Source of the DNA: an uncultured Paracoccaceae bacterium
Lineage (GTDB): Bacteria > Pseudomonadota > Alphaproteobacteria > Rhodobacterales > Rhodobacteraceae
NCBI GenBank assembly: GCA_937872465.1
Contig: CALMSR010000029.1
Coordinates: 1 to 64,000, forward strand
Direction of reading: 5' to 3'
DNA: 64,000 nt
Part shown: positions 11,806 through 20,032 of the stretch, one piece after another
Layout: each line of letters opens with the position of its first letter
Position numbering within the stretch: the stretch's first letter is position 1
Notes under the pieces: model-generated
What the model was told of the DNA's origin: nothing
Database searches by the model: none
Seen by the model: only the letters and a program-made list of their open reading frames with translations
Translations under genes and position numbers: made by a program

Positions 11806-13380
11806 TCACGCGAACCACCAGCGTTCGACGGCGCGGAACCCGTCGAGTGTCCAGTTGGCGCTGACCTGCTCGGGGTGCCCGATCGCGTCGGAGAGGCCCA
11901 TGACATAGCTCGCGAACATCGGGATCACGACCCCGCCGTCGTCGCGCACGAGGAGCTGCATCTCGCGATACATCTCGGCGCGCTTGACCTCGTCGAGCTC
12001 CGAGCGCGCCTCGTTGAGCAGCTGGTTGAAGCGTTCGTTGTCCCAGAAGGTGTCGTTCCAGGCCACGCCCGCGGCATAGGCGGTCGAGAACATCCAGTCG
12101 GCGGTGGGCCGCCCGCTCCAGTAGACCGCGACGAAGGGCTTCACCATCCAGACGTTGGACCAGTAGCCGTCGTTGGGCTCGCGGATCACGTCGATGGTGA
12201 TGCCCGCGGCAGCCGCCTGTTCCGAATAGAGCACCGCGGCATCGACCGCCCCGGGAAAGGCCGCGTCCGCCGCCGAGAGCGGCACCTGCAGCGTGTCGAG
12301 GCCCGCCTCCTTGAGATGGAACTTCGCCTTGTCCGGATCGTAGGCCCGTTGCGGAAGGTCGGCGAAGAAGCGGTCCGACGGCCCCACCGGCTGGTCGTTT
12401 CCGAGCGCGCCGTAGCCGTTGAGCACCTTGTCGAGCAATTCCTGCCGGTCGATGGCGTATTTGAGCGCCAGGCGCACGTTGTTGTCGCTGAAGGGGGCCG
12501 CGCGGGTGTCCATGGCGAAGGTGAAGTGCTGGGTGCCGGTGGTCGAGAGGATCTGCACGCCCGGCGCGCGCTGGAGCAGATGCACGGTATTGACGTCCAC
12601 CTGGTCGATCACGTCCACCTCGCCGGTGATCAGCGCGTTCTGGCGTGCGGCGGCGTCGATGATGGTCAGGAGCTCCACCGCGTCGAAATGCGCCCGATCG
12701 GGCAGCTTCCAGTAGTTCGGGTTGCGCGTCATCGAGGCGCGCACGCCGGGCTCGTAGGATTCCACCACATAGCCGCCGCAGCCGTCCGGGCTCAGCGGGT
12801 CGATCCTGCCGTCGGTGGCCGGCAGGATCGGCAGATGATAGTCGGAGATCACGAAGGGGAAATCCGCATTGCCGGATTCCAGCGTCACCACGACCGTGCC
12901 GGGGCCGTCGGCGGCGATCTCGACGATCGGGGCGACGATCGGCTTGGCCGCGGAGGTGCTCTCCTCGCCGCGATGGTAGTCGAGCGAGGCGATGACGTCC
13001 TCGGCCGTCACCGGCTTGCCGCTGTGGAAGGTCACGCCCTCGCGCAGCTTGAAGGTCCAGACCCTGGCGTCGGGCGAGGCTTCCCAGCTCTCGGCGATGT
13101 CGCCGGTCAGCGAGCCGTCGGCGGCGATCTCGGTCATGTAGCCGTTCCGCGCCGTGGCGAAGAGCTGCGCGAAGGCGTTCTCGAGCATCGCCGGATCGTA
13201 GCTGTCGGTGGAGCTGCCATGCGCCATGGCGAGCCGTAGCGTGCCGCCCTGCTTCGGCTGCGCCGCCGCGCGCCCCGAGCCCAGCGGCAGCAGAGCGGCG
13301 GTGCCGAGCGCGGTCGCGCCCCGCAACAGGCCGCGCCGCGAGACCGCGCCGAATCGGCCGTCTGCCGGATTCCCGTTCAT
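11806..13380 (-). CDS. Family 5 solute-binding protein, Tat-exported (copy 1)
   Basis: 524 residues. The N-terminus carries a twin-arginine signal, SRRGLLRGATALGTAALLP, then AAAQPKQGGTLRLAMAHG, the usual first strand of mature SBP family 5 (DppA/OppA-like) proteins. Family features follow: a TFKLREGVTFHSGKPVTAEDVIASLDYH segment, a central DNNVRLALKYAIDRQELLDKVL and a C-terminal WTLDGFRAVERWWFA. It acts in the periplasm, delivering ligand to the two permeases encoded just downstream. It is a close paralogue of the next gene upstream, with conserved segments throughout. Tat export is notable because most family 5 proteins in model bacteria use Sec. The ligand is probably not a peptide, judging by the divergent carnitine operon (inference). 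Confidence 0.92.
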   Translation of the reverse strand: MNGNPADGRFGAVSRRGLLRGATALGTAALLPLGSGRAAAQPKQGGTLRLAMAHGSSTDSYDPAMLENAFAQLFATARNGYMTEIAADGSLTGDIAESWEASPDARVWTFKLREGVTFHSGKPVTAEDVIASLDYHRGEESTSAAKPIVAPIVEIAADGPGTVVVTLESGNADFPFVISDYHLPILPATDGRIDPLSPDGCGGYVVESYEPGVRASMTRNPNYWKLPDRAHFDAVELLTIIDAAARQNALITGEVDVIDQVDVNTVHLLQRAPGVQILSTTGTQHFTFAMDTRAAPFSDNNVRLALKYAIDRQELLDKVLNGYGALGNDQPVGPSDRFFADLPQRAYDPDKAKFHLKEAGLDTLQVPLSAADAAFPGAVDAAVLYSEQAAAAGITIDVIREPNDGYWSNVWMVKPFVAVYWSGRPTADWMFSTAYAAGVAWNDTFWDNERFNQLLNEARSELDEVKRAEMYREMQLLVRDDGGVVIPMFASYVMGLSDAIGHPEQVSANWTLDGFRAVERWWFA

Positions 13381-13486
13381 GCTGTCCCCCTCTCAATCGC
13401 CCGTCGCTCCGGGCTTTCGGATGCCGACCGGGCAGATGCGGCCCGCCCCGTTCATCGGGGGCGGGCGCCCTGCTGGCTCTGCTGCG

Positions 13487-15055
13487 TCAGGCGAACCACC
13501 AGCGCTCGACCGCGCGGAAGCCGTCGAGCGTCCAGAGCGCGCTGACCTGGTCGGGATGCGCGATCCTCTCGGAATGGGCCATCACGTACTGGCCGAACAT
13601 CGGGATGACGATGCCGCCCTGGTTGGAGACGAGATCCTGCATCTCGAAATAGATCTCGCGCCGCTTCTCCTCGTCGAGCTCGGCCCGGCCCATGACCAGA
13701 AGCTCGTTGAAGCGGTCGTTGTCCCAGAAGGTCTCGTTCCACGGTGCCCCGCGGGCATAGGTCGTCGAGAACATCCAATCCTCGGTCGGTCGCCCGCCCC
13801 AATAGGTCGCCGACCAGGGCTTGACCATCCAGACGTTCGACCAGAAGCCGTCGTTGGGCTCGCGCACGACATTGAGCGTGATGCCCCCGGCGGCAGCCTT
13901 CTCCGAATAGAGCAGCGCCGAGTTGACGCAGCCGGCGAAGGCGGCGTCGGCGACATGGATGTCGACCGCCAGCGTGTCGAGACCGGCCTCCTTGAGATAG
14001 AATTTCGCCTTGTCGGGGTCATAGGCATGCTGCTCGAGATCCGCGGCGAAATAGCGGTTGGAGCGCCCGATCGGATGATCGTTGCCGACCTCGCCGTAGC
14101 CGAACAGGATCTTGTCGACCAGCTCCTGCCGGTCGATGGCGTATTTCAGCGCCTGGCGGACGTTGTTGTCGCTGAAGGGTGCGGCGCGGGTATCCATCGG
14201 GAAGCCGTAATGCTCCGTGCCCGAGGTGGCGAGCACCAGGATGCCCGGGGCGCGCTGCAGGAGGCCCACGGTCTGGAGATCGACCCGGTCGATCACGTCG
14301 ACCTCGCCCGAGACGACGGCGTTCTGCCGCGCCGCGGGATCGACGATCGAGAGGATCTCCACCGCGTCGAAATAGGGCTTGCCCTCCTTCCAGTAATTCG
14401 GATTGCGCGTGACATAGGCGCGCACCCCCGGCTCCCATTCCTGATGCACGAAGGGGCCGCAGCCGTCGCTCGAGGCGGGATCGATCCTGCCGTCGATCCC
14501 CGGCATGATCGCAATGTGGTAATCGGCCATCAGCGTGGCGAAATCCGCGTTGCCGTTCTCCAGCGTGACCACGACGTTGGAGCCGTCGGCTGCCAGGTCG
14601 GTGACGCTCGCCACGATGGGCTTGGCGACCGAGGTGCTGTCCTCGCCGCGGTGATAATTGATCGAGGCGATGACGTCGTCGGGCGTGACGGTCTTGCCGC
14701 TGTGGAAGGTGAGGCCGTCGCGGATCTTGAAGGTCCAGGTCGTGGCGTCGGGCGAGGCCTCCCAGCTTTCCGCGACCTCGCCGGTCAGCGACCCGTCGGG
14801 GAGGATCTCGGTGAGCTGGTTGTGGCGGCACTGCGCGTGCACCTGGGTGAAGACCTGCTCGAGGATGCCCGGATCGAGCGTGTCGGTGGTGCTGCCATGG
14901 GCGAGGCCGAGGCGCAGGGTGCCGCCCTGCTTGGGCTGCGCCGCGGCGCGGCCCGCTCCGAGTGGCCCGAGCAGCGCCGCCGTCCCGAGCGCCGAGGCGC
15001 CCTGCAGGACGCTTCGGCGCGAAACGCTCCGGCCGAAGGGATTGGTCGATTCCAT
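13487..15055 (-). CDS. Family 5 solute-binding protein, Tat-exported (copy 2)
   Basis: 522 residues, the first gene of the transporter operon. It has a Tat signal (SVSRRSVLQGASALGTAALLG), the PKQGGTLRLGLAHGSTTDTLDP start of the mature domain and the same blocks as its neighbour (TFKIRDGLTFHSGKTVTPDDVIASINYH; DNNVRQALKYAIDRQELVDKIL; WTLDGFRAVERWWFA). The two paralogues share most of their sequence, so this is a recent tandem duplication. Differences near the ligand-facing segments could give two ligand preferences to one permease pair. The ATG at 15055 is preceded by GGAGG. The promoter must lie in the 509-nt gap shared with the divergent catabolic operon. Confidence 0.92.
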   Translation of the reverse strand: MESTNPFGRSVSRRSVLQGASALGTAALLGPLGAGRAAAQPKQGGTLRLGLAHGSTTDTLDPGILEQVFTQVHAQCRHNQLTEILPDGSLTGEVAESWEASPDATTWTFKIRDGLTFHSGKTVTPDDVIASINYHRGEDSTSVAKPIVASVTDLAADGSNVVVTLENGNADFATLMADYHIAIMPGIDGRIDPASSDGCGPFVHQEWEPGVRAYVTRNPNYWKEGKPYFDAVEILSIVDPAARQNAVVSGEVDVIDRVDLQTVGLLQRAPGILVLATSGTEHYGFPMDTRAAPFSDNNVRQALKYAIDRQELVDKILFGYGEVGNDHPIGRSNRYFAADLEQHAYDPDKAKFYLKEAGLDTLAVDIHVADAAFAGCVNSALLYSEKAAAGGITLNVVREPNDGFWSNVWMVKPWSATYWGGRPTEDWMFSTTYARGAPWNETFWDNDRFNELLVMGRAELDEEKRREIYFEMQDLVSNQGGIVIPMFGQYVMAHSERIAHPDQVSALWTLDGFRAVERWWFA

Positions 15056-15564
15056 GGTAACCTCCGCTTCATTTTTTGGCAGCCTAGCCGGCCTCGTCCG
15101 CCATTACGACTCCTTTGCGACACCGTCTTCCGCCGGCGGGGCCCGCCATCGCGGAACGGTGATCCGCCTCGCGGGGCCCGTGCGGGTCGCGCTGGGCGAA
15201 GTTCGCCCCATGGCGGGGGCAGGCCGCCGGGGTTCGGCATCGTCTCCGCCCGCGGGATGGTCCCGTCCAGTATGACGCCGAGCGCCGCTCGGGAGAAGCG
15301 GGATGCCCCGGAGAACGCTCCGCGCCGGCCAGCGGCGCCCGCATGAGGATTTCATATGGGCAGATGCCTATCGGGCAGGACAGGGGCCCGTGCCAACAGG
15401 CACGGGAAGAAAAGACTTCGGCCAAAGGGCCGTCCGCCTGTTCCGTCGCCGCCGGCCGCGAGAATCCTGGCGAAGGCCCCGCGACATCTCCGCGCGACTG
15501 CATTATCGTGCCCGCCGGATGGATGCGCCCGGGCGCCGAGGCGGCCGGGCAGGGGAGGGACAAA
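15056..15564. promoter_or_regulatory. Divergent control region of transporter and carnitine operons
   Basis: 509 nt between two divergent starts, with no convincing gene. It must contain promoters for both operons and probably the operator of the unidentified regulator; no regulator gene lies within either operon. The only structure I can point to is the hairpin at 15387-15406. I could not assign -35/-10 elements with confidence. Confidence 0.45.
15387..15406. promoter_or_regulatory. Perfect inverted repeat CCCGTGCC-AACA-GGCACGGG
   Basis: An 8-bp perfect inverted repeat with a 4-nt spacer, about 160 nt upstream of the BKACE gene. No T-run follows on either strand, so it is not a standard terminator. 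An operator or a leader hairpin is possible. Confidence 0.4.
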
Positions 15565-16473
15565 ATGGCACTTCAGCCGAGCCGCGAGGCCTTCATCACC
15601 TGCGCCCTGACCGGCGCCGGCGACACGACCGGGCGTTCCGACAAGGTGCCCGTCACCCCGCGCGCCATCGCCGACGCGGCCATCGAGGCGGTGCAGGCAG
15701 GGGCGGCCATCGCCCATATCCACGTCCGCGACCCGGCCACCGGCAAGCCCTCCCGCGACCCCGACCTCTACGCCGAGGTCGTAGAGCACATCCGCGCCTC
15801 CGGGGTCGACATGGTGCTGAACCTGACCGCCGGCATGGGCGGCGACCTGACGCTCGGCCCGCCGGAGGCGCCGCTGCCGCCCGACGAGGCCGGCACCGAC
15901 ATGGCCGGCGCCTCCGAGCGCCTCGTCCATGTGGCGCGGCTCCTGCCGGAGATCTGCACGCTCGACTGCGGCACGATGAACTTCGGCGCGGGCGACTACA
16001 TCATGGCGAATTCACCGGCGATGCTGGTGGCCATGGCTCGCGAGATCCGCGAGCTCGGCGTGCGTCCGGAGATCGAGATCTTCGACACCGGCCATCTGGT
16101 GCTCGCGAAATGGCTGAAGGACCAGGGGCTGATCGAGGATCCGGTGGTGGTCCAGCTCTGCATGGGCATCCCCTGGGGCGCGCCGGACGACATCACCACC
16201 CTGATGGCGCTGGTGGCGAACCTGCCGCCGGACTGGATCCATTCCGCCTTCTCGATCGGCCGCAACCAGCTGCCCTATGCCGCGCTCGCGCTGCTCTCGG
16301 GTGGCAACATCCGCGTCGGGCTCGAGGACAACATCTGGCTCGACAAGGGCGTGCTCGCCACCAATGCCGATCTCGTCGCCCGCGCCCGCGCCGTGGCCGA
16401 GAACATGGGCACGCGGCTGCTCGGCCCGGCGGAGGTGCGCGCGAAGCTGAACCTCGCGAAGCGCTGGGCATGA
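15565..16473 (+). CDS. Beta-keto acid cleavage enzyme (BKACE), probable 3-dehydrocarnitine cleavage
   Basis: 302 residues of the BKACE/DUF849 family, Zn-dependent enzymes that cleave a beta-keto acid with acetyl-CoA to give acetoacetate and a new acyl-CoA. The metal-binding motif is [13 protein letters not shown], with His51 and His53. [25 protein letters not shown] and [13 protein letters not shown] are further family blocks. Next to a carnitine-dehydrogenase fusion, the expected reaction is 3-dehydrocarnitine + acetyl-CoA to betainyl-CoA + acetoacetate, as reported for such genes in carnitine operons. The ATG at 15565 is chosen because of the strong AGGGGAGGGA just upstream; the open frame back to 15343 has no family similarity. 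Its stop overlaps the next start by 4 nt (ATGA). Confidence 0.9.
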   Translation: MALQPSREAFITCALTGAGDTTGRSDKVPVTPRAIADAAIEAVQAGAAIAHIHVRDPATGKPSRDPDLYAEVVEHIRASGVDMVLNLTAGMGGDLTLGPPEAPLPPDEAGTDMAGASERLVHVARLLPEICTLDCGTMNFGAGDYIMANSPAMLVAMAREIRELGVRPEIEIFDTGHLVLAKWLKDQGLIEDPVVVQLCMGIPWGAPDDITTLMALVANLPPDWIHSAFSIGRNQLPYAALALLSGGNIRVGLEDNIWLDKGVLATNADLVARARAVAENMGTRLLGPAEVRAKLNLAKRWA

Positions 16474-17942
16474 GCGCCATCGGCGCCTGCGCCGTCCTTG
16501 GCGGCGGCGTGATCGGCGCGGGCTGGGTCGCCCGGCTGGTCGAGAACGGCCATGACGTGACGGTCTTCGACCCGGCCCCCGACGCCCGCCAGAAGCTCGA
16601 GGCGGTCCTCGCGCTGGCCGACCGCGCCTATGCCCGCCTCACCATGGCCCCGCGTCCGAAGAAGGGCGGCCTGCGCCTCGCCCCGAGCCTCGCCGAGGCG
16701 GTGGCGGGCGCCGACCTGATCGTCGAGGCGGTGCCCGAACGGCTCGAGGTCAAGCGCCGCGTCTATGCCGAAGCGGAGGCGGCCGCGACACCCGAGGCGC
16801 TGATCGCCTCCTCCACCTCCGGCATCATGCCCTCGGACTTGCAGGCGGAGATGACCCGTCCCGGCCGCCTGCTCGTCGCACATCCCTTCAACCCGGTCTA
16901 TCTCCTGCCCGTGGTCGAGATCGTCGGCGGCAGGGCGACCGATCCCGAAGCCATCGAGCGCGCCATGGCCTTCTATCCGACCATCGGCATGAAGCCCGTC
17001 CGGATCCGCAAGGAGATCGAGGCCTTCGTCGCCGACCGCCTGCTCGAATCGATCTGGCGCGAGGCGCTCTGGCTGATCAGGGACGGCATCTGCACTACCC
17101 AGGAGCTCGACGACATCGTGCGCTACGGCTTCGGCATCCGCTACGCGCAGATGGGGGTCTTCGATACCTACCGCGTCGCCGGCGGCGAGGCCGGGATGCG
17201 GCATTTCATGGCCCAGTTCGGCCCCTGCCTCCAGTGGCCCTGGTCGCATCTGACGGACGTGCCCGACTTCGACGACGCGCTGGTCGATCTCATCGCCGGA
17301 CAGTCGGACGCGCAATCGGGCCACATCCCCATCCGCGAGCTGGAGCGCATCCGCGACGACAACCTCGTGGCCATCCAGCAGGCGCTCAAGGCCAACGACT
17401 GGGGCGCGGGGCAGATCCTCGCCGCCTACGAGCAGAAGCTCTTCGACGCCAGCGCGGCGCCCGCGCCTGCCGACCTCTCCCGGCCGATCGTGACGCTCGA
17501 GCGCGTCGTCCCGCCCGACTGGACCGACTACAACAACCACATGAACGAGGCGCGCTACCTGCAGTGCTTCGCCGACGCCTCCGACGCCTTCATGCGCATG
17601 ATCGGCTGCGACGCCGACTACATCGCTTCCGGCGGCTCGTTCTTCACCGTCGAGACCCATATCCGCCATCTCGCCGAAGTCGGCGTCGGCGAACCCGTCC
17701 GGGTGCTCACCCAGGTCGTCGGCGCCGGTGGCAAGCGCATGCATCTCTTCCACCGGCTCGAGCACGGCGACGGCCGTCTGCTCGCCACTGGCGAGCACAT
17801 GCTGGTCCATGTCTCGCTCGCAACCCGCGCCGCGTCCGAGCCTGCGCCGGAGATCGCCGCGAAGCTCGGCGAGATCGCCGCGCTGCATGCCCTTCTGCCG
17901 CCGCCCGAGGGCCTCGGCCGGGCCGTCGGCGAGAGGAGGTGA
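16470..17942 (+). CDS. L-carnitine dehydrogenase fused to a betainyl-CoA thioesterase
   Basis: 490 residues in two parts. Residues 1-320 are a 3-hydroxyacyl-CoA-dehydrogenase-like NAD enzyme: [17 protein letters not shown] (NAD loop), [12 protein letters not shown] and [18 protein letters not shown]. This is the arrangement of carnitine 3-dehydrogenases, which oxidise free L-carnitine to 3-dehydrocarnitine. Residues 330-480 are a hot-dog thioesterase, starting [32 protein letters not shown], of the 4-hydroxybenzoyl-CoA thioesterase type. In carnitine operons this domain hydrolyses betainyl-CoA, the BKACE product, to glycine betaine. The protein thus brackets the BKACE step on both sides. It overlaps the preceding gene (ATGA) and is 4 nt from the SDR gene. 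Confidence 0.9.
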   Translation: MSAIGACAVLGGGVIGAGWVARLVENGHDVTVFDPAPDARQKLEAVLALADRAYARLTMAPRPKKGGLRLAPSLAEAVAGADLIVEAVPERLEVKRRVYAEAEAAATPEALIASSTSGIMPSDLQAEMTRPGRLLVAHPFNPVYLLPVVEIVGGRATDPEAIERAMAFYPTIGMKPVRIRKEIEAFVADRLLESIWREALWLIRDGICTTQELDDIVRYGFGIRYAQMGVFDTYRVAGGEAGMRHFMAQFGPCLQWPWSHLTDVPDFDDALVDLIAGQSDAQSGHIPIRELERIRDDNLVAIQQALKANDWGAGQILAAYEQKLFDASAAPAPADLSRPIVTLERVVPPDWTDYNNHMNEARYLQCFADASDAFMRMIGCDADYIASGGSFFTVETHIRHLAEVGVGEPVRVLTQVVGAGGKRMHLFHRLEHGDGRLLATGEHMLVHVSLATRAASEPAPEIAAKLGEIAALHALLPPPEGLGRAVGERR

Positions 17943-17946
17943 CGCC

Positions 17947-18708
17947 ATGGCGCAACGGGTGCTGATCACCGCCGGCGCCGCCGGCATCGGCCGCGCCATG
18001 GCGCGGGCCTTCTCCGACGCCGGCGCCTCGGTCTGGATCACCGACATCGACGCCGAGGCGCTGGCCGCTGCGCCGGCGGAGTGGCGCGCGAGCCGGGTCG
18101 ACGCCGCCGATGCGGCCGCCGTCGCCGCCCTCTTCGCCGAGATCGAGGCCGAATGGGGCGGCCTCGAGACGCTCTGTGCCAATGCCGGCATCGCCGGGCC
18201 GACCGCGGCGATCGAGGACATGCCGCCGGAGGGCTTCCGCCGCTGCGTCGAGGTGAACCTCGACGGCGCCTTCCTCGCCGCCCATCACGCCGCGCCGATG
18301 ATGAAGCGGGCGGGCAGGGGCGCGATGCTCTTCACCTCCTCGACCGCCGGCCTGCACGGCTTCCCGAACCGTGCACCTTACGCGGCGGCGAAATGGGCGG
18401 TGATCGGGCTGATGAAGACGGTTGCCATGGAGCTCGGCCCCTTCGGCATCAGGGCCAACGCCATCTGCCCCGGCTCGGTCGAGGGCCCGCGCATCGACGG
18501 TGTGCTGGAGCGCTCCGCCGCCGTGAAGGGCACCGACCCCGCCACCCTGCGCGAGGCTTGGAAGAAGGGCATCTCCATGCGCAGCCTGGTGCGGGCCGAG
18601 GACATCGCCAGCATGGCGGTCTTTCTCGCCTCCGACGGCGCCCGTCTCGTCTCCGGCCAGGTCATCGCCGTGGACGGCCATACCGAAAATCCCGATCCCA
18701 AGGTCTGA
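17947..18708 (+). CDS. Short-chain dehydrogenase/reductase
   Basis: 253 residues of the classical SDR family. The NAD(P) loop is TAGAAGIGRAM (about 8-18), with Asp in WITDIDAEAL favouring NAD over NADP. CANAGIAGP is the NAG motif, and the catalytic Ser-Tyr-Lys is in TSSTAGLHGFPNRAPYAAAKWAV. The substrate is not readable. In this operon, candidates are an oxidation of D-carnitine or 3-hydroxybutyrate/acetoacetate interconversion; D-carnitine dehydrogenase activity is known from related alphaproteobacteria, but this link is only inference. A textbook GAGGAGGTGA ribosome-binding site precedes the ATG. The next start follows 4 nt after its stop. Confidence 0.85.
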   Translation: MAQRVLITAGAAGIGRAMARAFSDAGASVWITDIDAEALAAAPAEWRASRVDAADAAAVAALFAEIEAEWGGLETLCANAGIAGPTAAIEDMPPEGFRRCVEVNLDGAFLAAHHAAPMMKRAGRGAMLFTSSTAGLHGFPNRAPYAAAKWAVIGLMKTVAMELGPFGIRANAICPGSVEGPRIDGVLERSAAVKGTDPATLREAWKKGISMRSLVRAEDIASMAVFLASDGARLVSGQVIAVDGHTENPDPKV

Positions 18709-18712
18709 GCCC

Positions 18713-19876
18713 ATGGATTTCGCCCTCTCCGACGAGCAGCGCATGATCGTCGAGACCACCCGCGCCTTCGTCGAGGCCGAGCTCTACCCCCGCGAAGCCG
18801 AGGTCGAGCGCACCGGCCAGCTGCGCCGCGAGGTGATCGAGGAGGTCAAGGCCGGGGCCATCGAGGCCGGGCTCTACGCCGCCAACATCCCCGAGGAGCA
18901 CGGCGGCGCCGGCCTCGACACGCTGACATGGCTGCTCTACGAGCGCGAGCTCGGACGGGCCAATTACGCGCTGCACTGGACCTGCGTGGCCCGGCCCTCC
19001 AATATCCTCTGCGCCGGAACCCCCGAACAGCGCGAGCGTTACCTTGCGCCCTGCGTGCGCGGCGAGACCTGGGACTGCCTCGCCATGACCGAGCCCGATG
19101 CCGGTTCCGACCTGCGCGGCATGAAGGCCAGCGCGCGGCCCGACGGGCGCGACTGGATCCTAAACGGCACCAAGCATTTCATCTCCCATGCCGACATCGC
19201 GGGCTTCACCATCGCCTTCATGGCCACCGGCTCGGAGGAGACGCCCCGCGGCCCGAAGAAGCGCATCACCGCCTTCTTCGTGGACAAGGGCACGCCGGGC
19301 TTCACGGTGCGCGAGGGCTACCGCAACGTCTCGCACCGCGGCTACACCAACTCGATCCTCGAGTTCGACGACTGCCGGGTGCCCTCAGAGAACGTGCTCG
19401 GCGAGCCGCACCGGGGCTTCGAGGTCGCCAATTCCTGGCTCGGCGCCACAAGGCTGCAGGTCGCCGCCACCTGCCTCGGCCGCGCCGAGCGCGCCTTCGG
19501 CCATGCGGTCGACTGGGCCGCGTCGCGCCGCCAGTTCGGTGCGCCCATCGGCCGGAACCAGGGCGTCTCCTTCCAGCTCGCCGACATGGCGACGGAGATC
19601 AAGGCGAGCGAGCTGATGCTGCTCGAATCGGCCTGGAAATACGACCGGGGCACCGCCACCGACGCCGACATGGCCATGGTGAAGCTCAAGGCCAGCGAGA
19701 CGCTCGCCTTCGTCGCCGATGCGGCGATCCAGATCCACGGCGGCATGGGCCTGATGGAAGAACTGCCGCTCGAGCGCATCTGGCGCGACGCCCGCGTGGA
19801 GCGCATCTGGGAGGGCACCTCCGAGATCCAGCGCCACATCATCTCCCGCGCCTTGCTGCGCCCGCTCGGCGCCTGA
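18713..19876 (+). CDS. Acyl-CoA dehydrogenase, candidate gamma-butyrobetainyl-CoA dehydrogenase
   Basis: 387 residues, the standard acyl-CoA dehydrogenase length. FAD- and substrate-binding blocks are AMTEPDAGSDLRGMKASA, the GTKHFISHADIAGF segment, NVLGEPHRGFEVANSWLGATR, QIHGGMGLMEELPLERIWRDARVERIWEGTSEIQRHIISR. The family oxidises acyl-CoA to trans-2-enoyl-CoA, passing electrons to ETF. Between carnitine dehydrogenase and a CaiD-like hydratase, the natural reading is gamma-butyrobetainyl-CoA to crotonobetainyl-CoA, the reverse of the anaerobic CaiA reaction. Substrate assignment rests on context alone. About 155 nt separate it from the next gene, unlike the tight spacing before it. Confidence 0.9.
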   Translation: MDFALSDEQRMIVETTRAFVEAELYPREAEVERTGQLRREVIEEVKAGAIEAGLYAANIPEEHGGAGLDTLTWLLYERELGRANYALHWTCVARPSNILCAGTPEQRERYLAPCVRGETWDCLAMTEPDAGSDLRGMKASARPDGRDWILNGTKHFISHADIAGFTIAFMATGSEETPRGPKKRITAFFVDKGTPGFTVREGYRNVSHRGYTNSILEFDDCRVPSENVLGEPHRGFEVANSWLGATRLQVAATCLGRAERAFGHAVDWAASRRQFGAPIGRNQGVSFQLADMATEIKASELMLLESAWKYDRGTATDADMAMVKLKASETLAFVADAAIQIHGGMGLMEELPLERIWRDARVERIWEGTSEIQRHIISRALLRPLGA

Positions 19877-19957
19877 CATGGAAGCGCGAGGCCGGTCTCA
19901 TACAGGTTTGCTAACCAGGAGAGCAGTCGGGCGCGCGCCCGCAGGCGCGTGCCAGCA

Positions 19958-19990
19958 AGAAGGCCTTGCGCGCACCCGCGCGCTCCTTCT
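19958..19990. promoter_or_regulatory. Intercistronic hairpin AGAAGG...GCGCGC-ACCC-GCGCGC...CCTTCT
   Basis: An imperfect long inverted repeat with arms of about 14 nt around a 4-nt loop, in the 156-nt gap between the acyl-CoA dehydrogenase and acyl-CoA ligase genes. It lacks a T-run. It could stabilise the upstream message or attenuate read-through. Confidence 0.4.
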
Positions 19991-20032
19991 GGCGGCAAAG
20001 GCCGCCGCGCGGCGCCGGCCGCGCCGGGACCC

